Shown here piece by piece: positions 62,156 to 64,000 of a stretch of 64,000 nt of DNA. The stretch's first letter is position 1. The number at the start of each line of letters is the position of its first letter. Origin of the DNA: Fasciolopsis buskii (Eukaryota > Platyhelminthes > Trematoda > Plagiorchiida > Fasciolidae); the NCBI GenBank assembly GCA_008360955.1, contig LUCM01002305.1:124253-188252 (forward strand), read 5' to 3'. Position numbers and translations under genes: made by a program. A model generated the notes under the pieces. That model had not been told where the DNA came from and did no database searches. It worked only from the letters and a program-made list of their open reading frames with translations.

Positions 62156-63129
62156 CTAGTGATAAACACAACTCAAACAGCGATACAACAATGGTCCTAG
62201 CCTTCATTCCAAAAAAAGGGTGATCTCCACTAAAGGCATAATGTGTTACTGAAGTGGATGAAATCCCTTATCAATGAAGAACCTACCAAAGCTGACAGCT
62301 TACTGGAAACCTATAGGTCAAAATGTCACGTGGTAATTGGGATAAACTGGAATCAGTTCCAAGATGGACTTCCTGTGATATAGTTTGATTTAAGAAATAC
62401 CCGAGACCGACGTTGTTTCCATTCACTTAGTTGATTGCGAATCCTAAAGGATTCACACATATCGGAATTTGTTCATCAGGGTTGCAAACACAAAAGTCTA
62501 ACGACAACTGGTGACAGACTTTAACCTAGCGGTTGCCATGGATATCTCACTGAAACCCGGCGACGAAGTCATTAAGTATGTCACACCTAACAAGGGCTGT
62601 ACGTTAGATTGTTTTTTAAATGCTTTCCTAATTTGACTAATTTCACCGTTACGGAGTGGAAATCTAATTATTTCCGTAACTAACGATTGATTTTGTCAGT
62701 TAATGTATGCATTGTATCCAAATCGTCCAACGGCATTCATTTTGAATTTCTTGTTACAACCCTACAAATTATACAAGCAACTCTTTATCCATAATTGGAA
62801 GCGATTTTATTCGGTTCAATGTTATTTCTTTCATTCCCTTCGGTCTGGTAAATAGTGTCAAATTTTCCATCTGAATGAAAGCAATTTTTATGCATAGGCA
62901 GAATATTTATTCTGTTTTACGTCAGCGTTCTGTCCAAGATATATATCCACTGCAAATATAGACACTTAATGTAATACTTCGATCACGCAACTTAGATGAG
63001 CTAGATTGGTTCTTAAAAGGCTGCGAAGTTGAGTGATATGTTATGTCAGACAGACGTCTGCTTGCTAGCGTAGACTGATCTCGCTGTGTCCTGGGGTGGC
63101 AGAACAACTTTAATTTCTATTCTAACTTC
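62156..63129. other. Non-coding stretch
   Basis: No supportable feature; the 61-codon minus-strand frame at 62922-63107 is Ser-rich and without splice context. Confidence 0.4.
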
Positions 63130-63570
63130 CTCATGTTACCATGAAATGATTCAGCATGTAATATCACTGCTCAACTTACCACTAAGAAATCGTGGAAGCA
63201 CTGTACAGCTGTTTCATCCTTGTTAGGAGTCATCAGCAATGCATATCCATCGCTCCCGAACTGGGACATGAACCCGGGACGAACGATTTCGAGTCGAACG
63301 CCTTAGCCATTAGGATACCGGGCAGGCTCTGAACGGTTTGCTGAACTTCACCAGATGATGATGTTGTACCTATCCGTGACTGATTTGCATGGCCACGGGC
63401 CGCTAGCGCGCACCAATCGACCTCTACTGATAGATGATTTCTCTGCGGGTAGCCTAAGTACGGCGGAGGCTTTGGATGACCTACAGAGCTTAGCTACTTG
63501 GTATGTGTTAGTAGTAGGAGATAGAATGTTTCCATGAAGTAATTAACCATGTGATATCATTGCTCAACTG
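63130..63570 (-). repeat. Composite repeat: SINE family A copy A9, module, and second tail
   Basis: On the minus strand a family A 3' tail (63570-63533, CAATGATATCACATGGTTAA) comes first, then the module (63530-63350). A well-preserved family A head follows (GTATCCTAATGGCTAAGGCG, CCCGGGTTCATGTCCCAG), then its body and 3' end near 63130. A tail ahead of a complete unit suggests a tandem or read-through insertion. The plus-strand frame YLSVTDLHGHGP is in the module. Confidence 0.85.
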
Positions 63571-64000
63571 TATATTTGTCCTGATCGTCTCTGGTTCTCC
63601 TAGTCTCAAACGGCTTCACCGATCAACAGAATAGGCCTTTAAAAAGACGGGCCACAAGAGTCAGGCGACTAGAAAAATCCACTTAGAAAGACTTCTCCCG
63701 AATAATTTGTTTGTAATTATCTACAGCACAATATAATCACAAGACATTGGAATTGCCTGAAAACTGATGTGTATGTTCAACTACACGCAAGTATGCTACT
63801 GAGGATACTGACGTCCTGGATGTGCCAAGTAAAAAGACAGCCCGGCCTTCTAGCTGTCCTACAAACGAAAATATTTCTTCGCAATTGCTTTTATTCTTTG
63901 TGCGCAACCCAGCTGCTAATAATGAACTTTTTTTAACTAGACTCCAGAAAATCCTGTGTACTGGATGGCCTCAGTCCCGTAGGCCTTTGAGAGTAAGCGA
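63571..64000. other. Non-coding right edge
   Basis: Nothing supportable was seen in the last 430 bases. Confidence 0.5.

Overview
This is animal nuclear DNA, most likely from a parasitic flatworm (digenean trematode type). It is AT-rich with very low gene density, long introns, short spliced exons, many decayed non-LTR retrotransposons and two families of tRNA-derived short repeats. No operons, bacterial ribosome binding sites, phage or CRISPR features were seen. The flatworm assignment is inferred from overall character and from the style of the LINE fragments. I could not check it by search, and I cannot name the species.

Two genes can be supported. On the + strand, the 3' part of a RhoGAP protein gene occupies about 14.4-21.4 kb. 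One exon (14669-15185) holds the second half of a RhoGAP domain. A last exon (20301-21265) holds a Ser/Pro-rich tail and a C-terminal coiled coil. The two join in phase across a 5.1 kb intron. Exons for the first half of the GAP domain (with the arginine finger) were not recognised in the upstream 14 kb, apart from one weak candidate.

On the - strand, eight short exons with good splice signals and matching phases run from 62155 down to 22516. They join into one open frame of 256 residues, with introns of 172 bp to about 9.8 kb. I could not assign the protein to a family. The first four exons (62.1, 55.7, 49.4 and 46.0 kb) and the last two (22.9 and 22.6 kb) are the best supported. The exons at 39.6 kb and 32.7 kb are weaker, but they keep the frame. 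The two genes converge, with stop codons about 1.25 kb apart.

The rest is intron, intergenic sequence and repeats. Repeat A is a tRNA-like SINE with copies near 0.8, 1.0, 29.9, 40.3, 48.2, 49.8, 56.8, 58.0 and 63.2 kb. In at least three copies a further shared module lies on the 5' side of the tRNA-like head, so the unit is a composite longer than a simple SINE. Repeat B is a second tRNA-like SINE (9.5, 32.4, 41.5, 46.1, 47.5 and 51.2 kb). LINE remnants lie at 24.5, 28.3, 35.3-37.35 (endonuclease plus reverse transcriptase, - strand) and 59.6-60.1 kb. There are also several microsatellites. All exon calls were made by eye from splice motifs and reading frame; none is backed by transcripts or a database search.
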